From: JAOUGY01 sp963792365
GTDB taxonomy: Bacteria > Actinomycetota > Acidimicrobiia > Spongiisociales > ZC4RG35
Assembly (NCBI GenBank): GCA_963792365.1
Contig: CAWBVW010000001.1
Coordinates: 1-64,000 of the forward strand
Direction of reading: 5' to 3'
Length of the DNA: 64,000 nt
Part shown: in pieces, positions 8,519-16,374 of the stretch
How the letters are laid out: every line of letters begins with the position of its first letter
Position numbering within the stretch: position 1 is the first letter of the stretch
Program-made: the position numbers and the translations under genes
The notes under the pieces: model-generated
Databases searched by the model: none
What the model saw: the letters and a program-made list of their open reading frames with translations, nothing else
Told to the model about the DNA's origin: nothing

Positions 8519-8657
8519 CCCAGGCTGAGACCCGCGTCCCGACGCCCCAGCGGCGATCGAGGGGTGCAGTGAGACCATTCGGGCGGTCGCACCGATCGAT
8601 ACACAGGCAAGCCCGGCGAATCCGGACACGTTGCAGAGATCCACGTGGCCGGGGGTG

Positions 8658-8741
8658 ATGTCATCCTCGGACTCTGGTCACCTGGGTCTCGAGGATCTCC
8701 AGGAGCGGATCGACTCGCTGCGCAGGGTCGACGCCGGCTGA
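8658..8741 (+). CDS. Possible 27-residue small protein
   Basis: A short reading frame from ATG 8658, behind a G-rich stretch that may act as a ribosome-binding site, encoding a polar peptide that ends LEDLQERIDSLRRVDAG, a likely short amphipathic helix. It ends two bases before the stop of the convergent ERCC4 nuclease gene. No family is recognised and it may be chance; the remainder of 8519-8657 shows nothing. Confidence 0.25.
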   Translation: MSSSDSGHLGLEDLQERIDSLRRVDAG

Positions 8742-8743
8742 CA

Positions 8744-9583
8744 TCAGTCGACCCACGTCTTCTCCGCGTTCGGGTCGTCGGGGTGTTCGAGATGATGGGC
8801 GAGGGCCGCTCCGAGGAACCGAAAGGTCCATTCCTCGGCGAGCTTGCGGGTCTCGCAAAAGACGATGGGGACGCTCGGATAGCGGATCTGCATCCTGGCG
8901 AGGAGATCGGCGAGCACCCCTCCGGCCACGTACTCGTGCTTGAAGACCGACGAGTAGCGCTCGTCGACGACCACCGCCGCTCTCTCGAAGGTCGCCAGCT
9001 CCGCCATCTGGAACGCGAGCCGACCGTCCGTGAGGCCCTTACCGAGATCGGCCAGGCTCTTCCGCTCGACGAGGGCGATGGGCGATCCGTCCTCGAGGAT
9101 CCCGTAGTCGCCCACCGGCAACGCGCCCCGCTCGGTGTCGACCTGCTGATTGGCGAACCGGTAGGGATACCGCTCGCGGGTATCGACGGTGATGACGAAC
9201 CGTCGCAGCGAGGAGGCCCTGCGGCCAGGTAATCGCACGCCGGGCCGCGACGCCTTGGTCGTCCTCGCCGACTGCCAGAAGATCGCCTCCCGACCGCCCT
9301 TCAACCGCGTGAACACGAACTGACTGCGGTTCTCTCGCCCCCTGTCGAGCACGAGATCGATCGCTACTCCACGCCGCTCGCACAGCTTGACGCCGACGTC
9401 GTCGACGATGTCGGGCTCCTGGGGCCATTCGCCGTCGGCCCGGTGACAGTAGACCTTCGCGGTCCGCGGCCACGGCTCCTTCGCCTTCAAGGTCAACCCG
9501 TCGGGACCCACCGGCAGCCGGAGCAGGTACGGCAGCGACGAGTCAGGGTCGGGATTGTTGGCGATCAGGAAGCGAGCATCCAT
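8744..9583 (-). CDS. ERCC4 (XPF-type) nuclease domain protein
   Basis: A 279-residue protein whose C-terminal half has the XPF/ERCC4 nuclease signature: Asp134 in VDTRERYPY, GDY at 158-160, ERK at 173-175 and a downstream DGR at 186-188. These acidic and basic residues form the metal-dependent active site in the family. The N-terminal ~125 residues are not recognised; they contain WPRTAKVYCH and a DLVLDRGRENRSQFVF segment and may bind nucleic acid. There is no helicase domain and no tandem HhH, unlike archaeal or eukaryotic XPF. ATG 9583 is chosen over 9616 since conservation starts there. Probably a DNA repair or structure-specific endonuclease. Confidence 0.82.
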   Translation of the reverse strand: MDARFLIANNPDPDSSLPYLLRLPVGPDGLTLKAKEPWPRTAKVYCHRADGEWPQEPDIVDDVGVKLCERRGVAIDLVLDRGRENRSQFVFTRLKGGREAIFWQSARTTKASRPGVRLPGRRASSLRRFVITVDTRERYPYRFANQQVDTERGALPVGDYGILEDGSPIALVERKSLADLGKGLTDGRLAFQMAELATFERAAVVVDERYSSVFKHEYVAGGVLADLLARMQIRYPSVPIVFCETRKLAEEWTFRFLGAALAHHLEHPDDPNAEKTWVD

Positions 9584-9623
9584 GCGAGGTCTCGTCTGCC
9601 GGCGGCGACCGTTCACTTCGAGG

Positions 9624-10902
9624 CTAGGTCTCGAGATCTTGGGAGTGTTGCATCTCGTCGGTCGAACCGACGCCGAGGATCCACTGACCGCTTTTCATGA
9701 CCGCCGACGGCCGTTCGAGCGACGTGATGTCTTCGAGGGGATCTCCGGGCACGATCACCAGGTCGGCGTGGGTTCCCGGAGTCAACGAACCGACTCGATC
9801 GGCCCAACCGAGCAGCTGGGCAGCCCAGTGGGTGGCGCTCTGGATGGCTTGGGAAGCAGCGAGGCCATGACGGACGTAGAGCAGAAACTGACGGGCGTTG
9901 GTTCCGTGTGGGATGACACCCGAGTCGGTCCCGAAGGCGGGTCCGTACACCGACCTTCGCGGCCATCGAGAACCCGGCCCGTTGAGAGTCCTTCAATCGG
10001 TCGTTCTTGCGGAGCGCCTCCTCGGAGTAGCCCATCGATGGACCCATCAGCGATATCCAGTCCCCGTCGTAGAGGTCGGCCACGAGGAACGTGCCGTTCT
10101 CGGCCATCAGCTCCACGCACTCGGCATCGAGCTCAGAGCCGTGCTCGATCGAACGCACTCCGGCCCTGACGGCACGTTTGATGCCCTCGGTGCCGTGGGC
10201 GTGCGCCGCCACGAACGTCCCGGCCTCCGCAGCGACCTCTACGGCCGCTCGGATCTCCGCCTCGGTGAACTCGGGCGCCCCCGGATTGGTGCCGGAGGTC
10301 AGCACGGCGCCGGTGGCGATGATCTTGATGAAGTCTGCGCGGTAGCGCAGGATCTGGCGGACCGTCGAGCGCATCTCCTCGATGCCCGAGGTCACTCCGA
10401 AGCGCAACTCTCGGGGGACCACGTGGTCCACGTCGACCGCCAGCCCGGTGATGTCTCCTCCCCCGCCGGGACACGTCACGTAGGCGCCCGCGCACATCAT
10501 CCGCGGGCCCTTCACCCACCCTGCTTCGATCGCGTCCCGAAGGGCGACATCGGTGAATGCACGGAAGCTCCCCACGTCGCGCACGGTGGTGAACCCCGCC
10601 CGCAAGGTCTCGCCTGCATGCTTGACACCGACGAGGGCATCTTCGGCACCGCTCCGCATCACCAGCGACGCGTAGCCCTGCCCCGTGTCGACCTCGCCCG
10701 CCAGATGCGTGTGACAGTCGATGAGCCCCGGGACGATCGTCGCGCCCGGAAATCGACTCCGGTCGCCTTCCGCATTTTCGACCTCAGCGTCGTCGACGAC
10801 CGCGGTCACCCGCTCGTCCTCCACGACCACCGATACGCCGGTGCGCATCACACCGCTGATCGAGTCGAAGACCCGGTCGGCAGATACGATCCGCCGCGTC
10901 AC
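9624..10902 (-). pseudogene. Amidohydrolase (imidazolonepropionase-like), frameshifted
   Basis: A metal-dependent amidohydrolase reading in two frames. From GTG 10902 the sequence runs through the HxH metal motif DCHTHL (His64, His66), FIKIIATGAV with the probable carboxylated Lys, and the His-rich stretch AAHAHGTEGIKRAV...SIEHGS. At about 9950 it leaves the frame; the expected continuation YGPAFGTDSGVIPHG, with the metal-binding Asp, is found in the -1/+2 frame and runs on to 9624 with the usual C-terminal GTHADLVIV. One or two bases are missing or extra near 9950-9956. This may be a true inactivation or an assembly indel. The first frame continues without meaning to 9613. Confidence 0.85.
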
Positions 10903-11244
10903 GTCGTCATCCGACTGAACATGCCGGGAGGCTATTCCGTCGCGAAGCTCGGTGTCTTCCGACGGCAGAACGAAACTCGGCTCACACCGGGCGGTCGGCG
11001 CCTATCTTGCGCCCGGTGATCCACCCGCTCGGCACGTACGGCCTCTACGAGGACACGACAGCCGCCTTCCACAATCGGTTCCGGGACCACGCGTGGCGCA
11101 TCATGAAATCGTGAGGATTCGACATCGTCGCCTCTGGGAGACCGACGCCGGCGACGGACCGAGTTCTCCTACCTGTCCTGGCGCACACTTCCTATTCCCC
11201 GGCCCTCACGGGATGAGGCCCTGCAGCCGAAGCTGCGGCAGGGG
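10903..11244. other. Intergenic stretch before the PadR gene
   Basis: No convincing gene. A 32-codon frame at 11016-11114 (plus), starting GTG and encoding LGTYGLYEDTTAAFHNRF among other residues, has coding-like composition and may be the tail or start of a lost gene. A weak hairpin CCCTGC/GCAGGG lies at about 11218-11243 just before the PadR promoter. Confidence 0.4.
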
Positions 11245-11276
11245 TTGACATCTATATCGGCTTACGATATATCTGC
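11245..11276 (+). promoter_or_regulatory. PadR promoter with overlapping operator palindrome
   Basis: TTGACA (11245-11250) is a consensus -35 box. Within the spacer lies the perfect palindrome TATATCG-gctta-CGATATA (11253-11271), which has the AT-rich ATxxCG look of PadR boxes. A -10 box (TATATC, 11268-11273) overlaps its right arm. Binding of the PadR protein here would block RNA polymerase, giving autoregulation of the two-gene operon. Confidence 0.7.
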
Positions 11277-11323
11277 TATCGACACACCATGGCCAAGGTT
11301 GTAGACCGACAGGAGACCGCTCG

Positions 11324-11704
11324 ATGACAGACATGTCGAAGGACCCGACCGAGTTGTTGCCGCTTGCGCCGGCGCAGATGCACATCTTGACGGCGCTGGC
11401 CGACGGTGAGAAACACGGCTACGCGGTGATGCGGGAGGTCGAGCAGATGACCGACGGCGAGGTCACCATGGGTCCCGGGACGCTGTACGGAGCGGTCAAG
11501 CGCATGCTGAGCGCCGGTCTCATCGAGGAGACCGAAGAACGACCAGACCAAGAGATCGACGATGAGCGACGGCGTTACTACCGGCTCACCGGCTTCGGGG
11601 CCCGTGTGCTGACCGCCGAGACGGCACGGCTGGAGCGGATGGTACGGAGAGCGCAGGCGAAACAGGTGGTCCGCCACCTGGAACCCGGTGGAACGGTGCC
11701 ATGA
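11324..11704 (+). CDS. PadR-family transcriptional regulator
   Basis: A 126-residue DNA-binding protein. The winged helix is at about residues 13-90, with the family pattern LTALADGEKHGYAVMREVE, MGPGTLYGAVKRM and the wing RRRYYRLTGFGARVL. PadR proteins repress nearby genes, often a co-transcribed membrane or efflux gene, and release DNA on ligand binding. Its stop overlaps the start of the next gene (ATGA), so they form an operon behind the palindrome-bearing promoter. Confidence 0.93.
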   Translation: MTDMSKDPTELLPLAPAQMHILTALADGEKHGYAVMREVEQMTDGEVTMGPGTLYGAVKRMLSAGLIEETEERPDQEIDDERRRYYRLTGFGARVLTAETARLERMVRRAQAKQVVRHLEPGGTVP

Positions 11705-12267
11705 GCGTTCACGACCGGGTCTATCGCAGCTTGCTGATGCTCTATCCGGCGGAGCACCGACGGGAGTACTCCGAGCCCATGGTCCAACTCGTCCGTGACC
11801 GGATGAGAGACGAGGGTGGCGGGGTCCGCACCGGACTGGTGTGGATCCAGATCGTGGTCGACCTGGTGAGATCGGCGCTCGCCGAGCGAACGGAGACGAC
11901 CATGAACAATCTGAAGACCGGATGGTGGCGACTCGCCGCCGCGATGATCGGACCGATCATCGCCTACCTGGGCATCGGAGATCTCATGACCCCGGAGAGC
12001 GGGCCTCTCTACGGTCGGATCGGAGCGGCGACAGCAGGCGTGGTCGGGTGCATTGCGATCTACGCAGGTCTCATCATCCGCCGCCGCAAGAAGATGATGG
12101 GCAGCTATCTCATCGCCGCCGGGACGCTTCCCGGCACGTTCCTGATGGTCTTTTTCTGGTTCCCGCCGGTGGCACTGATCGGGGTGCTCGCCCTCGCCGT
12201 GGTGATCGCCGCTGCGATCGATGCCCCCAAGCACGGTGCCGACGTGGCCGCCCGAAGCACCATGTGA
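11701..12267 (+). CDS. PadR-associated membrane protein
   Basis: A 188-residue protein that starts four bases inside the PadR gene. Its N-terminus (YRSLLMLYPAEHRREYSEPM) is the prefix common to proteins encoded after PadR regulators; it is followed by a soluble stretch and four hydrophobic segments (about 78-96, 106-124, 134-152 and 157-173). No transport or catalytic motif is seen. It is presumably the membrane effector controlled by the PadR protein. Confidence 0.8.
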   Translation: MSVHDRVYRSLLMLYPAEHRREYSEPMVQLVRDRMRDEGGGVRTGLVWIQIVVDLVRSALAERTETTMNNLKTGWWRLAAAMIGPIIAYLGIGDLMTPESGPLYGRIGAATAGVVGCIAIYAGLIIRRRKKMMGSYLIAAGTLPGTFLMVFFWFPPVALIGVLALAVVIAAAIDAPKHGADVAARSTM

Positions 12268-12321
12268 GCTCGAGAGAGTCTCTCTGGGCCTCGCCGGTCG
12301 GCGGCTGTCGATCGTGACCCC

Positions 12322-12773
12322 TCAGGAAGCGGCGTTCACGAGACGCCGGGTGATCGGGAACACACACCAGAGCAGTATCAGGACTGCGAGCGTGGAACCC
12401 GCCAGCAGAACAGCGGTGCCGTAGCCATAGACGAATCGCAGCACCACGAACAACGCCGCACTCATTGCGACCGCCATCGTGACCGATCCCGCCAAAGAGA
12501 GGCGGACGGCGATCTTGATCCGGGTGGGCAGGTCGTCATCGCTGATCCGGTGGAGAGCGGCCGGCGCCAAGAAGAGCAAGATCGTCAGCGCCGACGAGAT
12601 GAGGGCGACCGTGAAGACGTCACGCCCCACGCCATCGAAGTCGACGAAGCGACTCGAAAGACGGACGTCAGCAGGAATGCGAAGAGCACCTCGACTCCGG
12701 GGATCATGACGCGCAGCTCCTGGAGTAGCTCCCCATAGCGTTCGCGCTCTTCCTCCTGTGAGTTGGCCGCCAC
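12322..12773 (-). pseudogene. DUF6328-family membrane protein, frameshifted
   Basis: The N-terminal part (ERYGELLQELRVMIPGVEVL FAFLLT in one frame, from ATG 12773) and the C-terminal part (SSRFVDFDGVGRDVF, then three membrane segments and HRI) lie in different frames. They join seamlessly if one A is added to the AAA run at 12657-12659, giving the usual ~150-residue four-helix DUF6328 protein. Either a real one-base loss in a homopolymer or a sequencing error. Function of the family is unknown. Confidence 0.8.
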
Positions 12774-12806
12774 GGCGTCCCTCCGACATGCGACCCGGTT
12801 CGTGGA

Positions 12807-13004
12807 TCAGACCTCGGAGTCGAGACGGCGCTCGATCTCGGCTTCTTCCTCACCGGTGCGCTCTTTGATCTTGCCGACCAGCTCGTCCCAGTTGCCCTCG
12901 GCAACATCGAGATCGTCGTCGGTCACGTCACCCCAGGTCTGCTTGACCTTGCCCTTGAGTTGGTCCCAACGACCTTCCCACTTGAGCTTCGTGCTGTGTT
13001 CCAT
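12807..13004 (-). CDS. CsbD-family stress protein
   Basis: A 65-residue hydrophilic protein with the CsbD pattern: KWEGRWDQLKGKVKQTWGDV, then DDLDVAEGNWDELVGKIKERTG. CsbD-like proteins are small general-stress proteins, often sigma-B or stationary-phase controlled, with unknown molecular role. ATG 13004 has a strong AGGAGG site eight bases upstream. It sits directly upstream, on the same strand, of the frameshifted DUF6328 gene. Confidence 0.93.
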   Translation of the reverse strand: MEHSTKLKWEGRWDQLKGKVKQTWGDVTDDDLDVAEGNWDELVGKIKERTGEEEAEIERRLDSEV

Positions 13005-13149
13005 ACCAGTCCTCCTTCTCGGACGGTTCGTACGCTCGAGCCCTACCGACCGACGCGATCCCCACACACATTTCTCGGCTGACCTGGACGTCGTCGCCAC
13101 GGCCTCCGAGCGCCCGCCTGACGTATCGAAGCGACGGCAACGGGCTCAT

Positions 13150-13329
13150 ATGGTCATGTGGCACACGACCGAGACCAACCCATCGCCCGGCCGAACGGGT
13201 GCGGACTGCCTCATCTGCGATCGACCCATCGAGTCGAGCCCATTCGACCCGCACCTCGACGGCGCCTTTTGCGTGGAACATCTCTCGGAAGCAGCCCACC
13301 TTCGACTCGACCTCGGCGCCACCGCGTGA
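13150..13329 (+). CDS. Possible small Cys/His protein
   Basis: A 59-residue frame from ATG 13150 with DCLICDRPI and GAFCVEHL, which gives three Cys and a His spaced like a small zinc knuckle. No family is recognised, and no clear ribosome-binding site is seen, so coding status is uncertain. It is divergent from the CsbD gene. Confidence 0.4.
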   Translation: MVMWHTTETNPSPGRTGADCLICDRPIESSPFDPHLDGAFCVEHLSEAAHLRLDLGATA

Positions 13330-13449
13330 CGCTTCATCCGTGATCGCACACAGCGAGCGTTGTGACGGTCTTTCTGCGGTCTTCCTCGCTCTCCTGAGGT
13401 CGCCACAATGGTGATATCGAAAACCGTGGCAGGATTCGTGTCACTATGG

Positions 13450-13460
13450 CATGATTCATG
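13450..13460. promoter_or_regulatory. Palindrome at the TetR gene start
   Basis: CATGATTCATG is a perfect 11-base palindrome that includes the first possible start codon (ATG 13451) of the TetR gene; a further TCATGA follows. Its place suits an autoregulatory operator, and the lack of a ribosome-binding site before ATG 13451 or 13463 suggests a leaderless transcript. Confidence 0.45.
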
Positions 13461-14089
13461 TCATGAGTTTGAGAGCCGAGCAGGTGGCACTCACCAGGCG
13501 TCGGATCGTGAATGCCGTAGCTGAGTTGTTGGTCGAGGGCGATCCGTCGGCGCTGTCGATGCCGGTGGTCGCCAAGCGGGCCGGCGTCTCTCTTCGGACC
13601 GTCTACCGCCACTTCGAGGACACTGCAGCGCTGGTGCAATCGGTCGCCGAGGTCGACGATCCTGCAACACGCCTGCCGCTCCCGGCCCCAGACGGATCGG
13701 ACCTGTGTGCGTACCTACGGATGGCGTGGTCCGACGAGATCCAACTTCCGCACCTACGGGCGCAATTACGGACCGTCGCCGGCCAACAGGTTCGGGCCCA
13801 GCGCCGCAGGAGCCAGCGGCCATACCTCGGCCTCGTGCTCGACTCGTGGTCGGTGGAATTGGACGCCGACTCCAAACGACGGCTGGTCGACCTGATCCAA
13901 CTGATGACAGGTAGCGCCGCACTCGTCGAACTCACCGAAGTCCTCGGCGAGTCGACAGCGGAAGCCGCGGCCACCGCCACCTGGGCAGTCGAAGCATTGA
14001 TGCTCCATGCCCGTCGAACTGGCAGCATCCCAGGAGCCGACGACGAGCACCCACTGAATCCCGGGATTGAACAAGGAGGAGAACCATGA
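13451..14089 (+). CDS. TetR/AcrR-family transcriptional regulator
   Basis: A 212-residue regulator. The helix-turn-helix is near the N-terminus (TRRRIVNAVAELLV, then MPVVAKRAGVSLRTVYRHFE), followed by a C-terminal ligand-binding helical domain of about 150 residues that is not assignable. ATG 13463 (MSLRAEQV) is an alternative start. The last bases overlap the start of the following membrane protein gene (ATGA), so the pair forms an operon and the membrane protein is the likely target. Confidence 0.92.
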   Translation: MIHVMSLRAEQVALTRRRIVNAVAELLVEGDPSALSMPVVAKRAGVSLRTVYRHFEDTAALVQSVAEVDDPATRLPLPAPDGSDLCAYLRMAWSDEIQLPHLRAQLRTVAGQQVRAQRRRSQRPYLGLVLDSWSVELDADSKRRLVDLIQLMTGSAALVELTEVLGESTAEAAATATWAVEALMLHARRTGSIPGADDEHPLNPGIEQGGEP

Positions 14090-14487
14090 CCATCGACACA
14101 GCCTCTCGGGTACTGCTGTGGGGCGGGTTCATCATGCTCATTGCGGGAATCGCAACCGGACTGATGATGAGCCGAATACGAACAACCGAGCCCGACGTGC
14201 CCAAGTACCTTCGATTTGCGCACCTCTCCGGCTATATGCAAGCGCCGATACTCTTCGGGCTGGTGATCGCCGTCGCCGCCTCCGACCTGACGCCGTGGCT
14301 CGAAACTCTCGGCGCCGGGTCGGTCGTTGCCGGCGCCGTACTCTTGACGACCAAGGACCTCGTCAACCACGCTCGCAGTGTCCGTGACGAGTTCCGTGAG
14401 AAAGGCCTGGGCTACGCTCTCGGCGCCGTCATGTTTCCCCTCCACCTCACAGGTGTTGTCATCCTCGGAATCGGTGCACTCACCTGA
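14086..14487 (+). CDS. Small four-helix membrane protein
   Basis: A 133-residue protein with four hydrophobic segments (about residues 9-28, 48-66, 73-91 and 112-131) and no recognisable catalytic motif. It overlaps the TetR gene by four bases and has an AGGAGG site at the end of that gene. It is probably regulated by the TetR protein; the family is not identified. Confidence 0.75.
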   Translation: MTIDTASRVLLWGGFIMLIAGIATGLMMSRIRTTEPDVPKYLRFAHLSGYMQAPILFGLVIAVAASDLTPWLETLGAGSVVAGAVLLTTKDLVNHARSVRDEFREKGLGYALGAVMFPLHLTGVVILGIGALT

Positions 14488-14639
14488 TCCCAGCGAGAGG
14501 CTCAGGCCAGGGACCAACGACCGACAGGGCTCATCGGGCGACGGCGCCTTGCAGCTGGCGTCGTCAGCTTCGCAGATGCCCCTCGCGCCATTGGGGCGTT
14601 TCTCCCGCGGCCCGAGCCGCCGAGCCGAAACGCAACGAT
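14488..14639. other. Flank of the element with an integrase-like relic
   Basis: No intact gene. At 14600-14615 the bases TTCTCCCGCGGCCC, encoding FSRGP, match the C-terminal end of the intact integrase at 31022-31037. Together with the tRNA fragment just downstream this looks like the worn tail of an earlier integrase at the same site. Confidence 0.5.
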
Positions 14640-14658
14640 AGCCCTCAGACGAGGGGCT
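14640..14658 (-). terminator. Likely original terminator of the tRNA-Glu gene
   Basis: Hairpin AGCCCTC-AGAC-GAGGGGCT with one bulge, just downstream (minus-strand sense) of the tRNA 3' fragment at 14664-14699. If the element is excised, this hairpin would directly follow the tRNA-Glu gene. Confidence 0.5.
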
Positions 14659-14663
14659 TCGTG

Positions 14664-14699
14664 TCGCAGTCCCGACCAGATTCGAACTGGCGTTACCGG
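14664..14699. repeat. attL: 36-bp copy of the tRNA-Glu 3' part
   Basis: A perfect 36-base copy of 31107-31142, holding the 3' end, T-arm and variable region of tRNA-Glu(CTC) on the minus strand. Beyond it the similarity goes on imperfectly for about 13 bases (GAGAGG, CGG shared). This marks the far end of the integrated element. Confidence 0.93.
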
Positions 14700-14832
14700 G
14701 TCGAGAGGGCGGATCACGACGATTCGGACAACCCCACCTGACCTGCGGAAACGCCGAACGAGCCCGAAAAATCAACGGATTCGAAGGTGCGACAACTCTC
14801 AGCAGTTCGCAGCGATTCCGACCTGTTTCCGT

Positions 14833-14860
14833 TCTCCCGCGGCCCAGACGCGGCCCAGAA
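14833..14860. repeat. Copy of the integrase C-terminal coding sequence
   Basis: 28 bases (TTCTCCCGCGGCCCAG, one variable base, then CGCGGCCCAG) match 31023-31050 inside the integrase gene with one difference. They translate to FSRGPDAAQ, as in the integrase FSRGPAAAQ. A relic of another integrase tail at the far end of the element; the rest of 14700-15006 holds nothing else recognisable. Confidence 0.65.
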
Positions 14861-15006
14861 CACCCGAACTCGGACACACCTCGCCAGACGATCGATGGGC
14901 AACATCGGCGACCTCGTGGGGATCCGTTCTGTCCACCCAGCCCGACCAGAGATTGCGGCAGATCGTGCCGGGCATGCGTATACGTGAGATCGCCTGACCG
15001 AGGGCT

Positions 15007-15312
15007 TCACACGGCCGGCGCCAGCTCCACGGTGACAGTCAGGTCGAGAGCAGCCGCCACCTTCTGGAGCGTGGTCAGCGTCGCTCCGACGCCCCCCGCC
15101 TCGAGGCGAGCCACCGCTGCCTGGCTCGTACCCATCCGCGCAGCCAGCTCACGCTGACTCAATCCTGCCGCTTCCCGTGCATCCCGGATCTTCTCCCCCA
15201 CCTCGAGCGCCAGCTTGACCGCGGCGTACTCCTCATCGAAGACGGCACGCTCATCCGCCTCCATCGCCTCCAGCCGCTGCTTCTTGAGATCCTCGATTGT
15301 CTTGCGAGTCAT
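15007..15312 (-). CDS. HigA-type antitoxin (Xre HTH)
   Basis: A 101-residue protein with an N-terminal helical stretch and a C-terminal Xre helix-turn-helix (AREAAGLSQRELAARMGTSQAAVARLE, residues about 44-70), then LQKVAAALDLTVTVEL. It is the DNA-binding antitoxin of a HigBA-like type II system that neutralises the RelE/HigB-fold toxin by direct contact and represses the operon. ATG 15312 has AGGAGG upstream and overlaps the toxin stop by four bases. The toxin-first order is typical of higBA. Confidence 0.88.
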   Translation of the reverse strand: MTRKTIEDLKKQRLEAMEADERAVFDEEYAAVKLALEVGEKIRDAREAAGLSQRELAARMGTSQAAVARLEAGGVGATLTTLQKVAAALDLTVTVELAPAV

Positions 15313-15656
15313 CTGTCGTCCTCCTCCGCCGTGTGACCCTCGGCCACACATCGAGCCATCACCTCACGAGCCCGCTGCACTTCTGCCCGTTCGTTCTGCC
15401 GCTGCTTTCGGAACACCGTCAGCAACACGATCCGCCGGCCGGGACCGGCGAGGAAGTATGTGATCCGCCACGCCACCCGGTTCATATCGAACCGCAGCTC
15501 GAACAGCTTGTCGCCCAGGGCACGGGATGCCGGCATCCGGAGTTGGTTGCCACGTTCGGCCAGCCGCTCCACGTGTGCCAGCACGAGAGCGAACTCCTTC
15601 ACGCTCAGCGATTCGATCCATGTCTCGACCTCGGGCTCCAGCTCGACCGACCACAT
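15309..15656 (-). CDS. HigB/RelE-type toxin (phage Gp49-like)
   Basis: A 115-residue toxin of the HigB / Gp49-like branch of the RelE superfamily, mRNA interferases that cut at the ribosome. Visible family marks: ELEPEVETWIESL at the start, KLFELRFDMNRVAWRITYF in the middle and IVLLTVFRKQRQNERAEVQRA at the end, with the basic residues used for RNA cleavage. ATG 15656 overlaps the tandem operator. Co-transcribed with the antitoxin; likely stabilises the integrated element. Confidence 0.87.
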   Translation of the reverse strand: MWSVELEPEVETWIESLSVKEFALVLAHVERLAERGNQLRMPASRALGDKLFELRFDMNRVAWRITYFLAGPGRRIVLLTVFRKQRQNERAEVQRAREVMARCVAEGHTAEEDDR

Positions 15657-15678
15657 GATATCAGAAATGATATCAGAA
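15655..15678. promoter_or_regulatory. Tandem 12-bp operator of the toxin-antitoxin operon
   Basis: Two exact head-to-tail copies of ATGATATCAGAA; each holds the palindrome TGATATCA (15656-15663 and 15668-15675), spaced 12 bases apart, a little over one helical turn. The first copy includes the toxin start codon. This is the likely site for cooperative binding by the antitoxin. Confidence 0.75.
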
Positions 15679-15777
15679 CAACAGGCGCACGGACAGGTTC
15701 CTCGCCTTCTGGAACGTCCACGCCTACGATCCCTCGAGTCGACTGAATCGACACCATTCCGATCCAAAGCACCGTAG

Positions 15778-16029
15778 ATGACCGATAACGAGGACACGTT
15801 CACGGAGGCCCGCTTGCGTGCCATCGAGGAGCTGCGCGCACAGTACCCACCGGTGCTCACCACCGCTCACGTCGCTGAGATGATGCACTGCACGATCGGC
15901 GAAGTGCGCGATCAGGTCCACCGAGGCGATCTGCCCGCCGTGCGCTGGGGTCAGCAGTTCCGCTTCTTCCGTGAGGAAATCCTCGCTGTCCTCCTCGGCC
16001 GCCCGGCCGGACGCGATGGCGAGGAGTGA
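15778..16029 (+). CDS. Small HTH (excisionase/MerR-like) protein 1
   Basis: An 83-residue protein with a MerR/excisionase-type helix-turn-helix: PVLTTAHVAEMMHCTIGEVRDQVHRGDLPAVRWGQQFRFFREEI. This is the 'helix, GxIPxxxxG, wing' pattern of Xis-type proteins that bend DNA. It is divergent from the toxin gene and overlaps the following gene of similar type. It may be an old excisionase or a regulator of the element. Confidence 0.75.
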   Translation: MTDNEDTFTEARLRAIEELRAQYPPVLTTAHVAEMMHCTIGEVRDQVHRGDLPAVRWGQQFRFFREEILAVLLGRPAGRDGEE

Positions 16030-16283
16030 TCGCGGTGGCGGACGAGATCCCTGAGATCACCTACGCAGAGTGGTACCCCGACGTTCTACCGATGATGAAC
16101 AGCGCCCAACTCGCCGAACTGTTGACGACCTCGGAACAGCAAATCCGCATCTGGGCCCGTGAGGGCACGATCCCCGCGCACCGCCCGCCGGGTGGCCGCA
16201 AGTTCACCTTCCTCCGACACGAGATCTTCGCCTGGCTCGTCGAGAACCGATACGTTCCAGGAGAGGACGCCGATACCGACTGA
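16026..16283 (+). CDS. Small HTH (excisionase-like) protein 2
   Basis: An 85-residue protein starting at GTG 16026 over the stop of the previous gene (GTGA). It has the same kind of domain: MNSAQLAELLTTSEQQIRIWAREGTIPAHRPPGGRKFTFLRHEI. The two neighbours look like diverged copies of one excisionase-type domain. The pair may form a heterodimer; role in excision or transcription is inferred. Confidence 0.75.
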   Translation: MIAVADEIPEITYAEWYPDVLPMMNSAQLAELLTTSEQQIRIWAREGTIPAHRPPGGRKFTFLRHEIFAWLVENRYVPGEDADTD

Positions 16284-16374
16284 CCACCACGGCGAGTGGT
16301 CAACCCAGTATCTGGGGTCACCGACCTATTGCCGGTTCCCGGACGGTGGCGGGCGCGCGAAATCGCTCCGGGTG

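Noticed and set aside
13603..14877. 424-codon minus-strand frame over the TetR operon
   Set aside because: Opposes two genes with good motifs and ATGA coupling, and crosses the att site; composition is not protein-like.
15655..15678. The tandem 12-bp repeats as a CRISPR array
   Set aside because: Only two directly abutting short units with no spacers and no cas genes; an operator is the simpler reading.
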